Positions 8,770-14,671 of a DNA stretch of 36,583 nucleotides are shown one piece after another. Every line of letters starts with the position of its first letter. The stretch's first letter is position 1. The notes below the pieces were generated by a model that was not told the DNA's origin, did not search any database, and saw only the letters and a list, made by a program, of their open reading frames with translations. Origin of the DNA: a virus. The DNA lies in IMG/VR virus record IMGVR_UViG_3300005663_000127, positions 1 through 36,583 of that record; one strand, given 5' to 3'. A program made the position numbers and the translations under genes.

Positions 8770-8772
8770 GTT

Positions 8773-8940
8773 TTACCCTTTCATTAAATTGTTGATTTCC
8801 AAAGTATTATTTTCTATATCCTTTTTAGTTTTTTCTAATCTTGTACATAATTTTTCTGTCGGGCGTTTAGTGATTCGATAACATACAAGTAATTGTTCTA
8901 AAACGTCTACCCGTTCCCAAAGTAATTTAACTATATTCAT
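8773..8940 (-). CDS. Small coiled-coil-like protein, 55 residues
   Basis: ATG 8940 has GAAAGGGTGATG upstream. The product has heptad-like leucine spacing (LLWERVDVLEQLL) and a charged C-terminal helix (EKLCTRLEKTKKDIENN), so it is probably a short coiled coil. Its 3' end carries the AAAGGG that serves the next gene at 8769. No family recognised. Confidence 0.55.
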   Translation of the reverse strand: MNIVKLLWERVDVLEQLLVCYRITKRPTEKLCTRLEKTKKDIENNTLEINNLMKG

Positions 8941-8944
8941 CTCA

Positions 8945-9304
8945 TCACCCTTTCAATAAATTTTTACACTTAATACATACTGTACAGTCAGACGGTATCG
9001 GTGTACCACAAGCACACCGTGTTAATCCGGCAGCATCTAACAGTTGGTTCACATCTTTATTCGTGACTGATTCTGGTACAGCATCAGGTTTGTATTTCGC
9101 CATGAATGCTTTGAACTGTTCGTCTGATAAGATCTTACGCTTATGCTGTTCTCTTGCTATTAGTATCGACATATGTTCAAACGCAACACGGTCACAGGCT
9201 GCTGCTTTGCCGGAGTCTAAGTGGCAGTATTTCGCTTTAAGCCCACTGTTACAAGGACACAAACTGTTTCTTTTAGGCTCTGGCCCTTTGAACTTTATAC
9301 CCAT
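8945..9304 (-). CDS. SEC-C motif zinc-binding protein, 119 residues
   Basis: The N-terminus holds a SEC-C type motif, CPCNSGLKAKYCH, about residues 16-28, and the C-terminus a second cysteine cluster (RCACGTPIPSDCTVCIKC). ATG 9304 is chosen because GGAG lies nine bases upstream; a TTG 15 bases further up has no site. Its ribosome site and first bases lie inside the 3' end of the HNH gene. The first eight codons (MGIKFKGP) occur a second time at 9736-9759, just upstream of the HNH gene, so this gene's start was evidently duplicated when the endonuclease gene arrived. Probable nucleic-acid or protein-binding accessory factor. Confidence 0.75.
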   Translation of the reverse strand: MGIKFKGPEPKRNSLCPCNSGLKAKYCHLDSGKAAACDRVAFEHMSILIAREQHKRKILSDEQFKAFMAKYKPDAVPESVTNKDVNQLLDAAGLTRCACGTPIPSDCTVCIKCKNLLKG

Positions 9305-9734
9305 GAGCAAATTCTCCAAAATATTTTATCTCTGCTTTTCGCCGGGCTTGCTTAGCTTCTTGTCTTGTTTTGAATCTTCCAAGATGAATTGATTTATTAT
9401 TAAATCTAATATGAGCTATCCACCCGCCATTATAAAAACCGTATCCTTTGCCGCCATTATTAAAATGGTTTTGTTGAGGTGTGCAAATTCGCAAGTTGTT
9501 TCGTTGATTATTAAGTCCATTACGATTTATATGATCTCCTTGCCGTTTATCACCAAAATCAAGACCTAAAATTAAACGATGCATTTTGAGAAGTCCTCTT
9601 GGTTTCCATATGCTACGACAAGCGTACCAGATATTTCGTTCTTTATGAGCGTGCCATTTCCACTGATTTAACCATTCAAAATCAGCATCATCAACTAAAG
9701 CATATTTACCTTGTGTGAGTTTAATTTTCCTCAT
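9273..9734 (-). CDS. HNH homing endonuclease with AP2-like domain, 153 residues
   Basis: The central part is an HNH core (MHRLILGL, GDHINRNGLNNQRNNLRIC) and the C-terminal part an AP2-type DNA-binding domain (YNGGWIAHIRFNNKSIHLGRFKT, EIKYFGEFA). This is the common free-standing homing-endonuclease layout of phages. The gene sits exactly between two copies of the first codons of the SEC-C gene, and its last 32 bases overlap the working copy out of frame, adding a read-through tail (HGYKVQRARA) beyond the usual YFGEFA ending. Its own ATG (9734) lies just downstream of the upstream copy. It should cut unoccupied alleles and spread by repair. Confidence 0.9.
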   Translation of the reverse strand: MRKIKLTQGKYALVDDADFEWLNQWKWHAHKERNIWYACRSIWKPRGLLKMHRLILGLDFGDKRQGDHINRNGLNNQRNNLRICTPQQNHFNNGGKGYGFYNGGWIAHIRFNNKSIHLGRFKTRQEAKQARRKAEIKYFGEFAHGYKVQRARA

Positions 9735-9759
9735 CTGGTCCTTTGAATTTTATGCCCAT
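9721..9759 (-). pseudogene. Truncated duplicate start of the SEC-C gene (12-codon remnant)
   Basis: The frame begins MGIKFKGP, the same as the SEC-C gene start at 9304, then runs into the HNH gene and stops after four more codons (DEEN). The first 26 bases match the functional copy except at three third-codon positions, all synonymous. It still overlaps the preceding stop as TAATG and still has AAGGTGG upstream, so this was probably the original start before the HNH insertion. Confidence 0.75.
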
Positions 9760-9905
9760 TAGTCACCACCTTCCTGAGCTTGTTTGGGACAATCGTCTTT
9801 CTCGCAATAGTCATTATAGCGAGTAGGAACTTTTATTTTGCATTTACCAGAATCAGCAATATGTTCTTTACATTTTTTATGCAACCATTTTTTATATTCT
9901 TTCAT
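9759..9905 (-). CDS. Small cysteine-containing protein, 48 residues
   Basis: Very basic N-terminus (MKEYKKWLHKKCKEH), then four further polar turns with Cys at 12, 22, 34 and 39, which could bind one zinc. It overlaps the stop of the AAA ATPase gene (start ATG 9905, where ATGA is shared) and the next start as TAATG. Too short for a family assignment; spacing and overlaps support it being translated. Confidence 0.6.
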   Translation of the reverse strand: MKEYKKWLHKKCKEHIADSGKCKIKVPTRYNDYCEKDDCPKQAQEGGD

Positions 9906-10855
9906 CACTCACCACCCCCTTCCTTTGGAATATCACGCCATGCCTCATCGAACAGGAACTTCCAAATTGAATCATCCGCAGGATTGTCAAATGATACTAC
10001 AGGAAATCGATACGGAATAGTCCGTGACTTGGCTTTATAATGAACCTCTGGTGCGTGAACATGAATAATCCTATTGCCGGTTGATGTAGCCTTGGCCACC
10101 TTAGCCTTTTCACTATCTTTAGCAGCTACCACGCCCTCATTACTAATCTTGAGCACATGATCTGCCCACTCACACCACAGGCCCCAGATCGCAGGAGTGG
10201 CACCATGCTTAGGTTGTAATTTGGGTACATCACAGAGATAATCTTCACCACCGGCGTTAGCAATGGAGATCTGATTCATCTGGCAAAGAATACATACGTT
10301 TTTGCCACGCCTGATCAGTGCATCGAAATCTGCAAGAGGCAAACGCATGGTGTCATACAGATGGCGATAGCCTTTACCCCACCCATATTGTTCGATGTTC
10401 TTCATCAGAGTACCCTTGTCACCCGTGACATTCTCCAACATCCAAACAAGTACCCAATCTTCAAGTATATTACCAGTATCAACGACAAGTGTTTCATAAT
10501 CATCAAGAAGATCAGGTTGTTGTGCAGCCATTCTGAAATCATCGAATGTTTCTATACCGGGAATGTATTTTAGTTTTTCACCAGTGACGGGGTGCCGAAT
10601 TTCACGGCCACCATCGTCAAGGCCAGCAAATACAGGTGTGGGCAGCATTGAGGCAAGTGTGGTTTTACCCATACCTGAATCGGCATACTTAATAATCTTC
10701 TTGCCCCCATTATCATCACCCCAAACAGCTACTTGGAATGTCTTATTGACCGTTTTCTGCTGCTGTTGTTTGGCGGCTTTCGGTTTTGCAGACATCACAG
10801 GGGCAAGAGGGGCTTTTGCTAAAGGTTTCTTTGGCGGGGCTTTCGATAATGTCAT
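9905..10855 (-). CDS. Phage AAA (AAA_24, Sak4-like) ATPase, 316 residues
   Basis: ATG 10855 is used because AAGGAG stands six bases upstream; the longer frame from 10906 has no site. After a Lys/Pro/Ala/Gln-rich leader of about 35 residues comes a RecA-like core: strand IIKYADSGMGKTTLA (Walker A), strand ETLVVDTGNI (Walker B) and strand NVCILCQMNQ, the order seen in AAA_24 phage nucleotide-binding proteins of the Sak4 group. These assist single-strand annealing recombination and replication in other phages. The neighbouring putative ssDNA-binding protein and Cas4/RecB-like nuclease fit that use. Its first 113 bases overlap the end of the HD gene in another frame. Confidence 0.85.
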   Translation of the reverse strand: MTLSKAPPKKPLAKAPLAPVMSAKPKAAKQQQQKTVNKTFQVAVWGDDNGGKKIIKYADSGMGKTTLASMLPTPVFAGLDDGGREIRHPVTGEKLKYIPGIETFDDFRMAAQQPDLLDDYETLVVDTGNILEDWVLVWMLENVTGDKGTLMKNIEQYGWGKGYRHLYDTMRLPLADFDALIRRGKNVCILCQMNQISIANAGGEDYLCDVPKLQPKHGATPAIWGLWCEWADHVLKISNEGVVAAKDSEKAKVAKATSTGNRIIHVHAPEVHYKAKSRTIPYRFPVVSFDNPADDSIWKFLFDEAWRDIPKEGGGE

Positions 10856-11462
10856 CTCGTTCTCCTTGTAATTTATGGTATATTTCATCAACTTTACGGC
10901 TGGCACAGTAGTCGACCAGGTGGATTAATTGTGCGAAGGCTTTTCGGTCTGGGGATGGTATATTGTCTGGTCTGTATGCGGGATCAGTTGTCCATATCCC
11001 CATGTGGCCAGCGATTCCTGCAAGTATTCTGGTGCTTACACCCTCACCAGCATCGAGATCTAACATCTTCTTAACCAACGTCACTCCATGCGTCCCTGTC
11101 ACACCTTGTTCAAGTGAATAGCCTTGTGCGTTTAAGCCTTTGCCATTCTTGAGCATGTCATGTAACAGGAGTGTTGCGATAGCCTCATCATACAATAAGT
11201 GATCAGGGATATTATACAATTCCGGTGAGTTACCTAATGCTCTTAACAATTCAAGTCCCCACCACACAGCGAGCTTGGTGTGTCGTACCAGACCACCTAC
11301 ACCAAGTGATACCTGCGGATGGTATTTGCCTGTTGTGCTGCACGGACAGGTCCAGAAGTAATCAGGGCAGAGTTTGTCGAAGCAGTCGATGACAAATTGT
11401 TTGATTTCTTTGGTGTGTATCTGGCTTAGTTCATGTGCAAATATGGTTTCAGCTTTGGTCAT
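10743..11462 (-). CDS. HD-domain phosphohydrolase, 239 residues
   Basis: The metal-binding residues of an HD domain are in order: H61 (GGLVRHTK), H101-D102 (LLLHDMLKNG), H125, H153 (IAGHMG) and D184 (HLVDYCASRK). Family members hydrolyse phosphate esters of nucleotides, so degradation or remodelling of the nucleotide pool or of a nucleotide signal is the likely job. GAGG lies nine bases before ATG 11462, and the start overlaps the upstream stop as ATGA. The C-terminal 38 residues (about 200-239, with CPCDVC) are read over the start of the AAA gene, an unusually long overlap for this genome. Confidence 0.85.
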   Translation of the reverse strand: MTKAETIFAHELSQIHTKEIKQFVIDCFDKLCPDYFWTCPCSTTGKYHPQVSLGVGGLVRHTKLAVWWGLELLRALGNSPELYNIPDHLLYDEAIATLLLHDMLKNGKGLNAQGYSLEQGVTGTHGVTLVKKMLDLDAGEGVSTRILAGIAGHMGIWTTDPAYRPDNIPSPDRKAFAQLIHLVDYCASRKVDEIYHKLQGERDDIIESPAKETFSKSPSCPCDVCKTESRQTTAAENGQ

Positions 11463-11641
11463 GATTTTAATTCCTCTTCAAGTTCATCATGTGCTATTTC
11501 GCCGCCACAATTAGCCAATGTCATAGCCCACTTCAAAGCTGCTCGCCAACCTTTTTTATATTTTTCCTGGGTATCGAAGGAAAAATCTTCTGCATCTTCT
11601 CGCATTGGTAATTCGATATACCACTTCTCAAACTGTTCCAT
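11459..11641 (-). CDS. Hypothetical protein, 60 residues
   Basis: ATG 11641 lies in a TGATG overlap with the end of the nuclease gene and has AAGGATGG upstream. The sequence (YIELPMREDAEDFSFDTQEKYKKGWRAALKWAMTL) contains the pattern of small phage proteins whose C-terminal helix carries 'GWRAALKWA'. Function unknown. It is coupled to the HD gene by ATGA. Confidence 0.6.
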   Translation of the reverse strand: MEQFEKWYIELPMREDAEDFSFDTQEKYKKGWRAALKWAMTLANCGGEIAHDELEEELKS

Positions 11642-12894
11642 CACTCACCATCCTTCCTAAATATACATTTCATACCATCAGGCACATGATCCTGATCGAC
11701 AACCTCTCGGTTATAGCACTGTTCTATATAATCACATCGGAATGTAGCTTCACACTGATGTTCATTAGTATAGAACCTACCTGACCTAATCATAAACTGC
11801 ATGTTCTGAGCTATATCATAAAGCTCCTGTTCAAACGCTTTCAGTTCAGCATCAGTTCTGGTAAGCTCTACACACCGGAAGTAAAACTCAGGGCGTTCAG
11901 TGATGTCTTTGAGTAATCGAGCACCGAACATATCAGGTGTTTCACGGATGGTGAAAGTGCCTTCTTTGGCACCGGGTTCAATAACTGTTGACACACCATT
12001 TACTTTTCCACCTGCTTCTAATTTTCCTATTCCTGTTTCTCTTTGGTTCCAATCCCCAAAAATTTCAAACTCTTGCCCACAATACATCCCATCAGCCACA
12101 AACTTCTTACTGTCACCCTGAGTGAGTTTCTTCGGTCTGATTGTCGGCTTATGATATACATCGTACTTAACTGTGTTAATGAGTGGACCACCTTTTCCAC
12201 AATTTTCACAAGGGTGTGACAAATGATTAAGACAACCGGGATGTTCACATGGTATTTCTTTTTGTTGCATCCTTCTGGCAGCATAGATATACATAGTAGT
12301 CTGAACATCGAGGTTCAAGTGACCCCAATAAGTCGAATCAGGATCAATAGACTTACTGGTTGACTTGTGTTCCTTGACAGCAATACCGTTGGCAACTTCA
12401 ATCAATTTATCTATCCGGCCTTTGATAAATACATCAGGTACAGGATGTCCAGTCTGGGGATTGAGTAGTGGTAGGCTGAAATATTGCTCAGTAGCGACAA
12501 CTGGTTCGAGTGCGTCACCGTAATGCCAACGATAACCGGCAAGTGCATGAAGTAATGTCACTCGCTCGGCCTCTTTAGCTTCAGGATCGTTGAACTCTAT
12601 GCCCTCATAAGCCCTGTTCAGTACACGGGTTACGACAACCATGATGTCATCGGGGACTACGTTAGTGTCTTCACAGATTACACAAGGTTCCGGGTCCTCG
12701 TGACATGGTGCATTAGGACAGTCACTCCCCGGCACCAGGGCAACAGTTTCAAGTAGCAGATGCCAGTTGGTCCCGATGCGTTGTGACTCTTTATCTTCAA
12801 TCGGTCTGATGCCGTAGACATATGCATTCCTGAATCTTATTGGGCAAGCCTTAAATGCACCGATAGATGAAGCTGATAGGATTAATTTTTTCAT
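11641..12894 (-). CDS. PD-(D/E)XK nuclease, RecB/Cas4-like, 417 residues
   Basis: Motifs of the RecB-like nuclease fold are visible: LSASSIGAFKACPIRF at the start, H45, E136 (ATEQYFS), D162 (KGRIDKLIE), E175-x-K177 (VKEHKST) and the later QTTMYIYA helix. Paired cysteines at 60-75, in the middle and near the C-terminus (C17 plus CEATFRCDYIEQC) suggest a Cas4/AddB-type iron-sulphur cluster or zinc sites. Such enzymes resect DNA ends. Its place beside a Sak4-like ATPase and a VRR-NUC protein points to phage recombination or end processing. The start overlaps the upstream stop (ATGA). Confidence 0.85.
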   Translation of the reverse strand: MKKLILSASSIGAFKACPIRFRNAYVYGIRPIEDKESQRIGTNWHLLLETVALVPGSDCPNAPCHEDPEPCVICEDTNVVPDDIMVVVTRVLNRAYEGIEFNDPEAKEAERVTLLHALAGYRWHYGDALEPVVATEQYFSLPLLNPQTGHPVPDVFIKGRIDKLIEVANGIAVKEHKSTSKSIDPDSTYWGHLNLDVQTTMYIYAARRMQQKEIPCEHPGCLNHLSHPCENCGKGGPLINTVKYDVYHKPTIRPKKLTQGDSKKFVADGMYCGQEFEIFGDWNQRETGIGKLEAGGKVNGVSTVIEPGAKEGTFTIRETPDMFGARLLKDITERPEFYFRCVELTRTDAELKAFEQELYDIAQNMQFMIRSGRFYTNEHQCEATFRCDYIEQCYNREVVDQDHVPDGMKCIFRKDGE

Positions 12895-13025
12895 TCTGGT
12901 TTCTCCATATCAGTTTCCCATTTAGTGCACCTTAAACACCATCGCTGATAATACCTGTGGTTAATCATAACCCATGCTCCCCACTTGTGTTCTTTCTTTA
13001 GCCAACAAATAATTGTTCCGATCAT
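12891..13025 (-). CDS. Small Trp-rich protein, 44 residues
   Basis: Both ends overlap neighbours as ATGA (start 13025, stop 12891), which strongly supports translation. The peptide is rich in Trp, Lys, His and Tyr with a CLRC pair near the middle (KKEHKWGAWVM, YYQRWCLRC). No family is recognisable; one half of a zinc site or an RNA-binding peptide are possibilities. Confidence 0.55.
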   Translation of the reverse strand: MIGTIICWLKKEHKWGAWVMINHRYYQRWCLRCTKWETDMEKPE

Positions 13026-13366
13026 ACTTTCGCTCCTAAACTGCGTAAACTATCTTCAACTAAGTCTTGTATATCACGAAGTGAACTTATCAACCTTGTT
13101 CGTATAAGTCTGCGTAAATTTTTATAATTTTTTGTTGATTTCACATGACACCGTAATACTTCTCGACCACTTATATCGAAATGACTACTTGTATGTATGT
13201 CAACAAATGCAATAAAAAGTTCTTCAAGAGTCTCACGGGATTGTATTGGTTCGGATATGTTCAAACCTGCAACAATGCCAAAATTTTCACAAATTTTATC
13301 AAAACACCTTCTAACATTTTTGCCAATTATTGGCGATGGAGTTATTGGCCGCGTAATCATATCCAC
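13022..13366 (-). CDS. Hypothetical helical protein, 114 residues
   Basis: Mostly helical with a strongly basic C-terminal half (STKNYKNLRRLIRTRLISSLRDIQDLVEDSL). No cysteine cluster, signal or transmembrane segment. It overlaps the VRR-NUC gene's end by 10 bases. Family not recognised; the charge pattern would allow nucleic-acid contact. Confidence 0.6.
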   Translation of the reverse strand: MDMITRPITPSPIIGKNVRRCFDKICENFGIVAGLNISEPIQSRETLEELFIAFVDIHTSSHFDISGREVLRCHVKSTKNYKNLRRLIRTRLISSLRDIQDLVEDSLRSLGAKV

Positions 13367-13821
13367 TCTCCCATAAAATGCTCTAACTCTTCGACACCGT
13401 GCACCACAAAGTATAATGAATTATTAGCACGAACATCTCTCATGCGGTCTTGCTGCTTCTTACTTTGTATACCACCTGATCCACGCTTCGTTTCAATCTC
13501 GAAGTGTTTACCCCAATTATTTTTCAACATACCATGTATATCTCCCGATCCAAGTATTCCATACGTCCCCCATTGTCCACGCTCATTCTGAAACGTACCG
13601 GCATCATGGCGATTGCGGAACACATGATGCTTTTTCAACCAGTCTAAACAATCATCTAACACATCACACTCAAGCTTCTTAGGATCAACCGGCACTACTG
13701 GGTGTGTCCGTATGCTCCCGTCTTTAGCTCCGATACGTTTCACTTTCTCTCCCTTGCGTATCTGGTGATAGGCGTTGGCGAGGTCATTGAATTTTTGGAG
13801 TTTAGTCTGACGTTTCATCAT
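13357..13821 (-). CDS. VRR-NUC family nuclease, about 154 residues
   Basis: The C-terminal half reads as a VRR-NUC domain: GSGDIHGML (catalytic Asp near residue 94), then KHFEIETKRG (Glu-x-Lys near 110-112) and IQSKKQQDRM, closing with the NNSLYFVVHGVEEL helix-strand. Family members include Holliday-junction resolvases and structure-specific nucleases. The N-terminal 60 residues are basic and probably contact DNA. The first ATG is 13821; a TTG one codon earlier is possible. The gene overlaps its upstream neighbour by about 20 bases and has no clear ribosome site of its own, so it is probably coupled. Confidence 0.85.
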   Translation of the reverse strand: MMKRQTKLQKFNDLANAYHQIRKGEKVKRIGAKDGSIRTHPVVPVDPKKLECDVLDDCLDWLKKHHVFRNRHDAGTFQNERGQWGTYGILGSGDIHGMLKNNWGKHFEIETKRGSGGIQSKKQQDRMRDVRANNSLYFVVHGVEELEHFMGEWI

Positions 13822-14068
13822 CAATATTTTCTATACAAAGTTTACGTACAGCAACCTTAACAAGTCTAACTGCACAAGTTTTACAAATTTCTTGATTTAG
13901 AAAATTATGCTTGATCTGAATACGCACCCACCATGTAGTTCTTTCTTTACTGATGAGGCAAGGCACATCTACTGTCCGGTGCATTTCTAATTCATTTTTG
14001 CGATTTTCAATATCATAACCAGTAAAATCTTTGCCACAAACATCACATATTCTTTTTTTAATCGACAT
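13802..14068 (-). CDS. Zinc-ribbon protein, 88 residues
   Basis: Two pairs of cysteines frame the protein: ICDVCGKDF at residues 7-14 and EICKTCAVRL near 61-68, with another Cys at 36. This is the spacing of a treble-clef or zinc-ribbon fold split by a beta hairpin (TTWWVRIQIKHN). The start overlaps the upstream stop as TAATG. Probably a nucleic-acid-binding accessory; no closer assignment is justified. Confidence 0.65.
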   Translation of the reverse strand: MSIKKRICDVCGKDFTGYDIENRKNELEMHRTVDVPCLISKERTTWWVRIQIKHNFLNQEICKTCAVRLVKVAVRKLCIENIDDETSD

Positions 14069-14235
14069 TATCTCTCACCTCTGACTTTCTGACCAGTCCA
14101 CTGTAGCCAATTATGTTTCTTCATGTGCTCTTCGGCCTGCTCGATACGTGCTTCAGGTTCCAGAATATCAACCCGATGAATCGCACGCTTGACTGTATAG
14201 CGGATTAGGTCTATGTGTCGTTTGAATTGTTTCAT
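14068..14235 (-). CDS. Small helical protein, 55 residues
   Basis: Starts at ATG 14235, overlapping the end of the Tat-signal gene, and ends in a TAATG overlap with the zinc-ribbon gene. Basic and helical (MKQFKRHIDLIRYTVKRAIHR), then an acidic helix (EPEARIEQAEEHMKK). No recognisable family. The overlaps on both sides are the main evidence that it is a gene. Confidence 0.6.
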   Translation of the reverse strand: MKQFKRHIDLIRYTVKRAIHRVDILEPEARIEQAEEHMKKHNWLQWTGQKVRGER

Positions 14236-14507
14236 TTGATTCCCCTCATTAATGGTGATCTGAATTTAGTATCCCAAAACGCTCTTTCAAATGCTTCAGC
14301 AAGTTCTCTCGTATGTCTTTTGTGGCATTCAGCATAATATTTAGGCCATCGTTGTTCTCCAAGATCAGCGATAACAATATGCTTAGCTCGTTCTCCGCGT
14401 ATCCCTATGATCGGTGTGACTGGTCCACCCTTCAACAACTCACCAGGACACACAACAGCAGCCCCGCATACGGTGGCCAGAGATCTAAGGAAGGTTCGGC
14501 GGTTCAT
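14232..14507 (-). CDS. Twin-arginine (Tat) signal protein, 91 residues
   Basis: ATG 14507 is set by an ATGA overlap with the upstream gene. The protein opens with MNRRTFLRSL, a Tat motif, followed by a short hydrophobic core (ATVCGAAVVC) and then about 65 residues including WPKYYAECHKRHTRELAEAFERAFWDTK. Short proteins with a Tat-like N-terminus recur in environmental phage genomes, but their function is unknown. It should be exported folded, or simply be placed at the membrane. The Cys in the core (AAVVC) could allow lipidation. Confidence 0.65.
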   Translation of the reverse strand: MNRRTFLRSLATVCGAAVVCPGELLKGGPVTPIIGIRGERAKHIVIADLGEQRWPKYYAECHKRHTRELAEAFERAFWDTKFRSPLMRGIK

Positions 14508-14671
14508 AATCCTGTCCAATTTGGATCAGCGTGTTTTCTATGCATGATCCTCTTTATATAATGTTTAGTATAAGGTACAGAAGCATAGTAATGCAACCAC
14601 CTACTATGTCTGTACCTTATTCTATTAATTAAATATAATAACCACTTAAAAGGATTCAAACTATATTTCAT
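14504..14671 (-). CDS. Small basic protein, 55 residues
   Basis: ATGA overlaps at both ends, with the polymerase stop before it and the Tat-signal gene start after it. The product is rich in Tyr, His, Arg and Trp (WLLYLINRIRYRHSRWLHYYASVPYTKHYIKR), with one possible amphipathic helix. Family not recognised. Confidence 0.55.
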   Translation of the reverse strand: MKYSLNPFKWLLYLINRIRYRHSRWLHYYASVPYTKHYIKRIMHRKHADPNWTGL

